Source of the DNA: Euprymna scolopes
Taxonomy: Eukaryota; Mollusca; Cephalopoda; Sepiida; Sepiolidae
DNA length: 27,885 bases
Assembly: GCA_024364805.1 (NCBI GenBank)
Contig: CM044499.1
Span: 90,299,863-90,327,747, forward strand
Direction of reading: 5' to 3'
Part shown: positions 19,639 through 27,885 of the stretch, in pieces
Layout of the letters: the number at the start of each line of letters is the position of its first letter
Numbering within the stretch: the first letter of the stretch is position 1
Notes under the pieces: model-generated
Told to the model about the DNA's origin: nothing
Databases searched by the model: none
What the model saw: only the letters and a program-made list of their open reading frames with translations
Program-made: the position numbers and the translations under genes

Positions 19639-19825
19639 CCATGGGCCAGAAAAGCATCGTATTCAACATTGTACCCTAAAAAACTGTATCATAGGGACAC
19701 CGTATCTCGGGGTTCTACTGTAGATCTTATTTCCTTCAGAAATGGATCTAAAAATATTTACAAAAAACTATGTAGCCACATATTTTTTTTGTCAGAGTAT
19801 TATCTGATAATGACCTGTGTGAGAA
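19625..19825 (+). repeat. Dispersed direct repeat, copy 2 of 2 (partner at 16225-16445)
   Basis: This has the same order of blocks as the partner about 3.4 kb upstream. It includes the right inverted repeat of the pogo-like MITE (ending TA at 19721-19722) but not its left end. It is either a segmental duplication or a second copy of a longer repeat that contains the MITE end. Confidence 0.72.
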
Positions 19826-19854
19826 TGCTAGTGAGTAAAAAATAAAATCAAAAG

Positions 19855-19925
<71 letters not shown>
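19855..19925. repeat. (AAT)n microsatellite
   Basis: About 23 uninterrupted triplets. It lies at the presumed 3' end of the minus-strand repeat at 19926-20215, where it could be a retroposon tail. Confidence 0.95.
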
Positions 19926-20215
19926 CTAAATTTATTGCGGAATGATCCCTTATGTTCTTTACGGTTGCTAATCTTTCTCTACCTAATATTTATTTTCATA
20001 GTAAGTGCTCGAGTGCCTCCAAGCCCTTGTTTCTACAGTAAGACATACGTATCAAGATTTTGTCTTCTACTACGACGAAACAAACTTTCCATTTTTCTCT
20101 AAGTGCCTAACGTCATAAAGTATTCTCCCAACGCGTTTCAGGCCGTAGAAGAAAATTTCACGGACTTCATCCCGATAGGCTACAATATGGTCGTCTCCAA
20201 ATTAAAATGTAAAAA
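19926..20215 (-). repeat. Possible retroposon 3' end next to an (AAT)n tail
   Basis: On the minus strand a coding-like stretch at about 20200-20075 (GDDHIVAYRDEVREIFFYGL then KRVGRILYDVRHL) stays open for about 43 codons. It is followed by an AATAAA-type signal (about 20000, GAAAATAAATATT), and the segment ends at the (ATT)n array. The order open frame, poly-A signal, microsatellite suggests an old retroposed 3' end. No domain was recognised. Confidence 0.35.
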
Positions 20216-21704
20216 AATATTTGTCATATAACGTACGCATAAGTAATTAGATGTTTCTATTTTTCTTTTCTCTTAATAGTGTTCATCAATTATCTGACAA
20301 CGCATTTATGTTATTAACTCCTATCATCGAATGGCCATTGGCCTTGATATTATTATTATTAAAAGTAATATTATTCCAATGAATATATTCAATCAACGAG
20401 AACAATATATATAGCCCTCCCTCACTTTGCAACCTGTAAAAAAAGGAGTCAATGTTAATTGAGGTCTATCAAATTTTATGAACTTATGATACAACAAACC
20501 GGCCGGTGATTACCGTGTAATGGAATGAATTAATTAATGTTTTAAATATTCTACGGCGTGGGTGGTCGTCGATTAATCTTAATCTATGAAGAATGAAAGC
20601 TAAGATGACGTCCCAGACATGATTCATGCGTGGAATTCAGATAAGGCCAGTTAAACGGTTACAGTGGAGATTTATCATATTGATAAGATCATCATACGAA
20701 TTGATTAGAAAAAATGTTTTGATAAAAAATCATTTTCAGTTTGATTTCCGATCTAGGAATATATTTTCGTTAATCTGATGCCTATTACTATGATAAAAAA
20801 AATAATTTCTTCATATTTCTGATAGGAGGGAAATAACTCATTAATTCCAAATAAGTTATCTCACCTTTTGTTGATATTGTCATTAATTTCCAATATTTCT
20901 ACGAATATTAAAACTAAAAAAAAAAAAAACAAGTTGTTAAATATATATTTTACATTAAAAAATATTTCAAATATATCTACATACAATGTTCGAATAGATT
21001 TTATAAGCCCCCCCCCCCAATGTCACCCATGAAATTATTTATGATTCATAATTCTTTCTGCAATTTAACTAAGTTATGTGCAAATTTGCTTCAGTCAAAC
21101 GTGTTTCACCTGTTTTTTTATTTGCACCGACTCTAGTCTGATACAAGGCTCGTAATTCCAAGCATTTTACAAAGGATTCACTTCACAAAAAATCACCTAT
21201 TCCTCAACAAATGCTTAAACCATATAAAACTTCTGCACGTTACTGGCTACAAGTACGTGGGGTGGAAGAGACTGGAAGGGGAAACATAAGAGTAAAAAAT
21301 GGGGTCTTTAGGACTAAGTGATTTTGAGTGCGTCGTTAATCAGTACACGATGAAAAAAGAATTTACAAGAACTTGTAAGTTATAGAGAGTGGGAGTGAGA
21401 GAGGGCAGTAGGAGGAAGGGACGCCACAGTATGCTAATTTGGTTTTCAGTTGGAGTAAATGTTCTGATGATAGCCATAGTGTTATAGGTAATAATTTATA
21501 GGAAACAATGTCAGATAGATTCCGGAGAAACAAACATGGCAGCCAAAGACGTAAAAATGGTTAGTAAACACGAGTAATGGTGAACAAAACGGACGAAAGA
21601 AAGACCCTAAATACCAACCGACTGAGGACCATAGCACATTCTTAGCAACGGCTGAGATTCATCCCCTTACAATTGGGACCCAACAAATAAGAGGATTGTT
21701 GTCA
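20216..21704. other. No gene recognised
   Basis: AT-rich with a C homopolymer at about 21008-21018. An acceptor-like TCCTTTTTTTACAG on the minus strand near 20434-20447 opens into only about a dozen codons. Confidence 0.5.
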
Positions 21705-22178
21705 TATGCTACTAGTCTCTCGCTCCTAGACAAGGTCCAAAAGAGAGTATCCAACCTGATAGGCCCTGAACTGTCATCTAAGCTTCAGCCTCTGTCCCAC
21801 CGACGAAATGTTGCATCCCTCTGCCTGTTCTACAAGTATTTTAATGGTGAATGCTCTGAAGAATTGCAAGCACTTGTGCCCCCTCGACGAAAATACCCTC
21901 GACAAACCGACAAGCAGCTAAATCCCATCCTTACACAGTAGAGATCCCTAGATGTAAGAGAGCTTTCTACTCCAGTAGTTTCTTCCCCAGAACCGCTAGA
22001 ATTTGGAATTCCTACCGGGTAGCTGCTAACCCAACTTTACTGACACGCAGAAGTTCAAGTGTAATGTGAACCGACATCTTGCTGCCATAGTACCCCAGTA
22101 GCTTATGTCCTTGATAGTATCCCCCTACACCAAAGTGGCAATGTGACTTGTTTGAGGTGAAAATGAAATTAAAAAAAA
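21705..22178 (+). mobile_element. Jockey/CR1-type LINE, 3'-end fragment, copy B
   Basis: This segment matches the last part of copy A (9840-10360) at roughly 85-90 percent by eye. It encodes ATSLSLLDKVQKRVSNLIGP, then LSHRRNVASLCLFYKY, then GECSEELQALVPPRR, and in another frame CKRAFYSSSFFPRTARIWNS. A one-base loss near 21908 relative to copy A moves the frame. The 3' UTR shares CTACACCAAAGTGGCAATGTG with copy A and ends in an A-run (about 22168-22178). It is a severely 5'-truncated retrocopy of the same family in opposite orientation, and the divergence suggests both are old. Confidence 0.88.
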
Positions 22179-23880
22179 AATACTGTGTGGAGATATTTTA
22201 TGTTTGCGGGTCCGAAAAAATAATTTAGGAGGACAGTAAAAAAGAGGCTATCAGAATTAAAAAGAAACACTAATTGTCATGATTTAAAAGGCATATGTTT
22301 ATGTGTTGTAAAAAAACGAAAATATTGTATTTTTATATGAAGACTTCTTAAGTTGTTTTTCTTTTGTGTGTAAGGATTTTGTTTTTATCAGTTGTCACTA
22401 GAATATGATGAGAAAGGCAATTAGAAAGAAAAAGAAGAGGCTAATATATGGTATATGTTGTAATTATATAGTATTCGGGTGGAGGTTTTATTGTCTTAAG
22501 TTATATGTTTTTTTTAGGTATTGTTAAATATAGAAATAGTGTAGATATTATTTTTTGTTAAAATGTCATTTGTTTTTGTAAATAATGTTTCATGTTTTGT
22601 TACTGTGAAATTGTATAAGGACGTTGTTTTCTTTGTTTATATTAAAAAATGAACGAACACCTGACCAGATCGGGGTGTGCATAAGGTATTCCGGTATGGA
22701 AAATCCTCATGATTTATTTATGTTGAGGAGGGGGGAAAGGAAAATGGCAGAATGCTTATTTATATTGGAAAGTGGATAAACGACCTTTTGTTTTAGAACA
22801 TGGTTAAAATCGCTCCTGTTTTTTTTCATTTACCTCAGTAGAATGGTGGGGTGCATTCCTCGTCGCTGGTATTAGAAGCATGTACCAGTGAACAGGAACC
22901 TAAAAAATGAATTGCTTTGCGGAATGTTGTTTTTTTTTAAGGGTAGTCAAATTAAATGGACGCTTGTGATTCCAGTTCTGAAATCAGCCATTCTGGTTTT
23001 GCTTTGTTGGTTTTAGGTTTACTGTCACATCTGTGCCATTTCCAACTTATGTAATATGAATGGATGCATTGTGTATAACTTATGTTAATATGATTATTCT
23101 TTTGGTAATTTATGTAAAAATAACAAGTGGGGCATGCGAAGTGTGTGATACTCTCGGCGTCGACGCCCCTGCCGCCTCTACCGCCCAGGTGTGTTGAGAG
23201 TTAAAAGGAAAAAAGTGGAAAGAAATATAACAAAAGAAATAGGAAATAGGGTTTATCAGTAGACAATAGATCGGGATTTGTTTCATTAACGCAGACAAAA
23301 GAGAGATAAAATAGGGTAGTTATTTTAAGACAAAGGAATAAACAAAAACAGATAGTCGGTCAATTTTTTTTTTAAGTTAGCGCGTGGCCGTGTTTTTTTG
23401 TTTTTTTTCAAGATGCGATTGAAATTAAAGAAAGGAACAAAATGATCTGAGATATATTTAGGATTAATAAGGGGTTTTATAACGATGTGGAGCGGTTTGT
23501 TGAGTCTAATGTTTTGCGACGTTTTTAGACAATCCAGTTCACTACTGTCTAGTTGGCGACGGTTCAAAAGAGCAGTTGGAAACTAAACATCAGTTAAAAT
23601 TTCGTCTCTGAGGAGGATAGATTGTGACTCGAAGGTCCCCCGAGAGAGAGATCGGATAGATTAAAGCTGAAACCGGGCGAGAGTAGGTCGTGCTAAAGAG
23701 AAAATCACTGGTGACTGACGCGACCAGACAGTTATCAACAAACAACGTTGTTCTTGTTTTTACATTAACGACGGTATCACACACAGAGCTTAACTTATTT
23801 ACATTACGTACTCGTCTGGTGTTGTTTATCGTGGCGCGATTACAGAGGTGATTGGGTTAAAGATGCATCCCTTAATTAAT
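22179..23880. other. No gene recognised; contains one CpG-rich patch
   Basis: T-rich on the plus strand up to about 23100. A CpG-rich patch follows at 23150-23195 (CTCGGCGTCGACGCCCCTGC), and the segment 23500-23780 is less AT-rich than its surroundings. These may belong to an unclassified old repeat. Confidence 0.45.
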
Positions 23881-23894
23881 GCCGTTTACATTTT

Positions 23895-24405
23895 ATTTTT
23901 TCGGAATAGATCGAAGCAATTTCCTTGTTATAATGACTGAGCTTATGCATTCATTTCCTGAATGTTTCATATCTCTATTGAAGATATTAACGGTGTGGGA
24001 CACTGAGAAAATAACCTCTGTCATAAACATGCGTCAGAAGCAGAGGTGCGCCATTGAATTCCTGGCAAAGGTACATTGAGAATGGTGGTGACTATATAGA
24101 AATATAAATTCTGGAGCACAAAGTGTTGCTCGTTTTAATAGTATCTCTTCCATCTTCGTAGCTCTTTAAACTTTTTGAGTTAAAAAAATAGAAAGTTTAC
24201 TTTTGGAACGACCCTCGTATGAAACAATCGCACTCCGAGCGCCTACTGGCAAAAGAGTATTAAGAATGGTGATTGCTATGTAGAAAAAAATTGTAGTACA
24301 AAAGGTCGCTTGTTTTAAATAGTACCATCCCTGTCGTTGGAACTAAATAATTTTTGAGTTAAAGAAATAGAAGGCTTTACTTTTGGACTGACATTCGTAT
24401 GCGCG
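23895..24405 (+). mobile_element. Mariner-derived element with duplicated right end, copy 2
   Basis: The 5' block (ACTGAGCTTATGCATTCATT) matches copy 1 and is followed by a short transposase N-terminus starting at ATG 24029 (MRQKQRCAIEFLAK). The sequence then jumps to the C-terminus, QRYIENGGDYIEI, with a stop at 24105-24107. The 3' UTR ends in GGAACGACCCTCGTATG (24204-24220). A linker of about 34 bp leads into a second C-terminal tail (WQKSIKNGDCYVEK) and a second terminal repeat ending near 24401 (TGGACTGACATTCGTATG). The transposase middle is missing entirely. It has the same two-right-ends layout as the copy at 5398-5880 but the opposite orientation. Confidence 0.82.
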
Positions 24406-24660
24406 TGACTATATAGTAAGCCATATAATTTTTAACATGCCACCGAAAACGAACTGTGCCGTAATGTTGTTCATATTCTCATATCGTTCGAAATCACATG
24501 AAATAATAACCTCTTGTTTAAATCCATTTTTAATGCCACATTTAAAGGGAAATAACTCTTACCACTCCTCATTGTCATAACAGCTGCTTCAGTATCTGTT
24601 TACATGATTATTTCTATAGTTAAACGCATTATTATCCATACTACTCATGGTTTTTGTTTC
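24406..24660. other. No gene recognised
   Basis: AT-rich spacer after the mariner derivative. Confidence 0.5.
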
Positions 24661-24665
24661 ATAAA

Positions 24666-24701
24666 TTTAAGGTCCTGGATATGACCTTAAACTATATCCA
24701 G
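24666..24701. other. Interlocking inverted repeats
   Basis: TTTAAGGTC (24666-24674) pairs perfectly with GACCTTAAA (24683-24691). The 8-nt loop between them, CTGGATAT (24675-24682), is itself perfectly complementary to ATATCCAG (24694-24701). The two stems cannot both form fully because the connecting loops are 0-2 nt, so the segment has two mutually exclusive hairpins or cruciforms. Confidence 0.7.
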
Positions 24702-25001
24702 TGGTGAGGCCCCAGATTGCGGGCTTTGGGAAGTGTGGAGCCACCCTTTAATTGCCATTGTTTTCAGGTCCACTCTGACCCGGAGTGGTAGTACCTGTTA
24801 GGGTCTCAACTATGAGTTAAATAGACACCGACTTGAAAATAACAAAGATATTCTATTAAAAAAATTTTCTTCAAAATCTTTGGATTCGACATTAAATAAT
24901 CTGAAAAGGGTTGGTATGCCGTAAAACAAAAACAACCAACTAACCAACCAACCATTATAAATTTAATGAGTATACTTGTTTTATGTTCGATATATAATTA
25001 A

Positions 25002-25045
25002 CTAGCAGGGCTACCCGTTGTCACTCGGGTTCATAATTTTCGTAA
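25002..25045 (+). repeat. Unclassified repeat head, CTAGC...GTCACTCGGGT type, copy 3
   Basis: ACTAGCAGGGCTACCCGTTG followed by TCACTCGGGTTCATAA, preceded by ATATATAATTA as in the other copies. The body after the head was not matched to the 17911 copy. Confidence 0.55.
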
Positions 25046-25297
25046 TATGCGTAAAATACAAAAATAAATAAATAAATAAAACAAGAAATAAGATTATAAT
25101 GCTTAGTTCATCTTGGGACAGAATCAGAATAAAATACTTATACACTGTTTGAGATTAGAACCAAAACTCTGTATCTGAATGCGGCGCCTGAATCAAATGA
25201 CTCGCAACGGTAAGTAAGAAATTATCATACTCTTTCTTCTCCTGCTACTCATCTCTCTCTTTGTAGGGTCGATGAAGGCCAGAAGAAAGATAGATTC

Positions 25298-25299
<2 letters not shown>

Positions 25300-25364
<65 letters not shown>

Positions 25365-25400
25365 CGGACAGACAGAGAGAAAGAGAGGAAGAGAGAAAGA
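25300..25400. repeat. (GA)n microsatellite
   Basis: About 30 clean GA units from 25300, then a degraded GAGA part with GACGGACAGACAGAG. Confidence 0.95.
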
Positions 25401-25964
25401 ATATGAGAGAGATAAAGGACTTACTAAACGATGTATATAGTAAAACGTTTTCTTGTTAAATCACTTATCTATTTTATGCATGGCAGACTTAGTAAATTTA
25501 CATGAGTATAAATACGCCTCCGCCTACTTCAATTTATGATTAAGAAAAACTAAAATATCGATTAGGATTCAATAATAAAATCAATTAAAAATATTTCTTT
25601 TTATGAACACGGATCAATATTTGATCAATAAGTCTTGCGAAACAAATTAGTTTATACACATATTGTTAAGAAAATTATTCCAGTCAATGAAATAAGGGAA
25701 ATATGATTTTATATATAAGAGAAAATGAATAATCATGCAAATCTAATCTTATTGTTAGCTATAAATCAATAGATAATATTAAAAAAACAAAGTATTTCCT
25801 GTAATACTGTCCAGTTTCATAATAATATGTACCAAAACAAACATAGAATGTGACACAAGTAATGGTTTGTTTAGTAATAACCAGTTCTACGTGAGAGCCG
25901 TCTGGACGTTAAAGGCTCGATCTATTCTATAGACTAACTAAGAATGAAATAAAAATTAATAATT
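25401..25964. other. AT-rich region, no gene recognised
   Basis: No domain or repeat recognised. Confidence 0.55.
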
Positions 25965-26060
25965 AAGGCATCTACTTGGTCATGGCTGCGGAACAAGAAC
26001 AATATGTGGAAAAAATAAAGAGTTCAGTCAACGTATTCGACAAATTGCAGAACAGAATTC
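25965..26060 (+). repeat. Unclassified repeat family R1, copy 5
   Basis: CATCTACTTGGTCATGGCTG, then GGAACAAGAACAATATGTGG and AAATAAAGAGTTCAGTCAAC. It matches the 5' half of copies 3 and 4 and decays afterwards. Confidence 0.5.
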
Positions 26061-26158
26061 TGCCTCATAAGATGAAACCAGTAATTTGATTATTTCAATC
26101 TATTAGAAATTCAACACGTGTTTTCTAATGTGTGTGCATTATAAATATGTATTATATT

Positions 26159-27042
26159 CGAGGTGCCTTCAATGAATTCCTAGACATTTTTGCATGGGCG
26201 CTTTTACTGATAGTACACACATGAAACTCTAGTAACTTTCGAAGTAATCTCCTCCGGTTGCAATCCACTTGTAACATTCCAACAACTTCTGGAAGTCCTA
26301 TTCTGTGAGCTTGCCAATGACCCCCTTTCATCTCCTCAATCGTCTTATAACGACAGCCTCTAAGGTTTTCCCTGAGGTTAGGGAATAACCAAAAGTCACA
26401 GGTCTTAACTATAGGAAGCGCGAGGAACTGTCCTGATGCCCATCTTGATCAAATAATCTATGACAATGATGGAGTTGACGACTAGTGCATTCGCGCAAAT
26501 CTCCGTTCCTCGTGAATAATTATGTGTACGATTCACACATTGACATAAAACTGTGATTTTATTTTCTTTATAGACACATGACGGTCCTTTTCTATGAAAT
26601 TATTTATTTGGCCAATCATCTTTGTTGTTGGGTTTTTCTTTACTTCTTCCACACCTCTCATAATCTTAGACTCCCTGCCTTCTTTGAATCTCTTATGCCA
26701 CTCAAACAGATGCCTGATTCATGCAAGATGATCCAAAAGCAGTCTGAAGCATTCCATGCGTTTTTCTCTTTTGTTCCCAAGAGTAAAACATAATTTTATC
26801 GTATATCGTTGTTCTAAAGTGTCCTCATGTCCAGATGGTATTTTTTAAATTCACCAGCTATGACAATAAGGATTTAGTAGGGTGTATTCCAATTACTGCT
26901 ATAGTTGTTCATTTGGATCTGAAATCATAAAAATTGGCCAGTCATCTCATAAAATGTACAGCAATAGCATACTGAATATTCTAGTCTATGACAATTTTAA
27001 ATACCTGTGCAAAAAGTCTGGAAACTTATTTAAGACACCTCG
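26159..27042 (-). mobile_element. Mariner-like DNA transposon with both inverted repeats and an internal deletion
   Basis: The ends are inverted repeats of about 35-40 bp: the left begins CGAGGTGCCTTCAATGAATT (26159) and the right, read on the minus strand, begins CGAGGTGTCTTAAATAAGTT (27042). A TA flanks the right end; the left equivalent has become TT. The transposase runs on the minus strand. Its N-terminal HTH part is visible at about 26760-26540 (THGMLQTAFGSSCMNQASV, EWHKRFKEGRES, TKMIGQINFIEKDRHVSIKK), ending in IIHEERRFARMH near 26490. The next recognisable piece is already C-terminal: NSIIVIDYLIKMGIRTV, a decayed PYSPDLAPCDFW-like block, then FPNLRENLRGCRYKTIEEM and CYKWIATGGDYFESY with its stop at 26229-26231. 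The catalytic core between them is absent, so the copy is about 0.9 kb where intact mariners are about 1.3 kb. It also has stops and shifts. It is a non-autonomous fossil. Confidence 0.9.
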
Positions 27043-27548
27043 TATTTATTACATATACAAGTATATATGTATCATGTATATGTGTGTGTGTTATATATAT
27101 AATATGTATAAAAAATCGTTTGTGATAATGCCCGAAGCCATCTAATGTAATGAGCTAAAAATATTACTTCCAGACCAAAACTTAGCCAACTATAAGTGCT
27201 TTATACATTGATTCATAAACAATTCAGGAAACAGATTTTTTTTTTGCCAGAAACATTTTATAAATAATTCTCATCTGCAAATGAATTTTAAAATAGTCGT
27301 TTCAGTCGACATAATCTGACTTTGGAACAATTCATTTTAAAATAAAAGTAAATCTTATTTTTACACCTTAGCGAAACCAGATTAATCACTATTTTTACTG
27401 ATCAGATGATCTCATTGTTTTAGCGTGTGTGAAAGGCGACAGCGTACGAACACAAAATGCCTTAGAATACAGAATAACGGGACTTGATGAAATTTAACAG
27501 TTGAATTCTTCGTCTGTTGTACATTACCGCCATATTTAAAAATATTTT
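27043..27548. other. No gene recognised
   Basis: Begins with a TA/TG-rich simple tract (27050-27110), then AT-rich sequence. Confidence 0.55.
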
Positions 27549-27720
27549 CATTCTATGGACGGCGGACACCAACACACTTCCGAAGATATCAGTGTTCTAC
27601 TTTTATTTAATTTGGAATATGCTTTTCTCAGTAACCTGGTCAATATAAATTTAAGTATATATTTCATTAAAAGAGTCAATCGCCAAAATCCTTTGTAGAA
27701 GTTTGTGTCATTCTATGGAC

Positions 27721-27772
27721 GTCTAGCGCACACGTCTAGCGCACGCGTCTAGCGCACGCGTCTAGCGCACAC
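27721..27772. repeat. 13-bp CpG-rich minisatellite, four units
   Basis: Four head-to-tail units of GTCTAGCGCACRC: units 1 and 4 end in CAC, units 2 and 3 in CGC. The array sits inside a copy of a flank (CATTCTATGGACG...CGGACACC) that also occurs without the array at 27549-27570. Confidence 0.92.
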
Positions 27773-27855
27773 GGACACCCCGCGAGATTAACATAAAGTA
27801 CCAACATGAAATTGACTTAGCGTATTTATTATATGGACAATAATTACAATTATAA

Positions 27856-27885
27856 AATAATAATAATAATAATAATAATAATAAT
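27856..27885. repeat. (AAT)n microsatellite running off the window
   Basis: Triplets to the last base. Confidence 0.9.

Noticed and set aside
20395-20447. Strong acceptor-like sequence (TCCTTTTTTTACAG) on the minus strand
   Set aside because: No open frame of useful length follows in any phase and no donor is near.
25100-25216. Plus-strand donor-like GTAAGTAA after a 35-codon open stretch
   Set aside because: No good acceptor and no domain. A tRNA-like B box on the other strand is equally unconvincing.
26578-26793. 71-codon plus-strand frame
   Set aside because: Antisense to the mariner transposase read on the minus strand.

Overview
The window looks like AT-rich, gene-poor animal DNA, most likely from a cephalopod or other mollusc. 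The clues are long AT-rich stretches, many (AAT)n and (GA)n microsatellites, several classes of decayed transposon, one short exon with canonical splice signals, and no bacterial gene layout. The organism is an inference from repeat style; no single gene in the window fixes it.

Only one segment looks like living host coding sequence: a 177-nt internal exon on the minus strand (3207-3383). It encodes one complete sushi/CCP (complement control protein) domain, is flanked by GTAAGT and AG splice sites, and has a TACTAAC branch point and pyrimidine tract upstream. It is probably part of a large, long-intron extracellular or adhesion protein gene whose other exons lie outside the window. Much of the remaining sequence could be intron or intergenic DNA.

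Recognisable mobile DNA, left to right: an RTE-like LINE remnant (about 1160-2050, +); a mariner-derived element with a duplicated right end (5398-5880, -); a tandem pair of segments resembling the 5' end of U2 snRNA (6210-6325, -); a 5'-truncated jockey/CR1-type LINE with reverse transcriptase (9840-12141, -); a cluster of copies of an unclassified repeat (12.4-14.6 kb); a pogo-like MITE (16122-16324); a mariner MITE with both ends (16836-17375); an unclassified repeat with a GTTGCCCG-type head (17911-18358); a helix-turn-helix transposase fragment (18915-19150, -); a second truncated copy of the LINE (21705-22178, +); a second copy of the duplicated-end mariner derivative (23895-24405, +); and an internally deleted mariner with both inverted repeats (26159-27042). 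Everything is decayed, and I saw no intact autonomous element.

The observations most worth following up are the CCP exon, the U2-like tandem heads, and the mariner derivative with two right ends, which has the same architecture at two loci about 18.5 kb apart. No CRISPR array, rRNA, intact tRNA or prokaryotic system was found. Identities quoted as approximate are by-eye estimates, not computed alignments.
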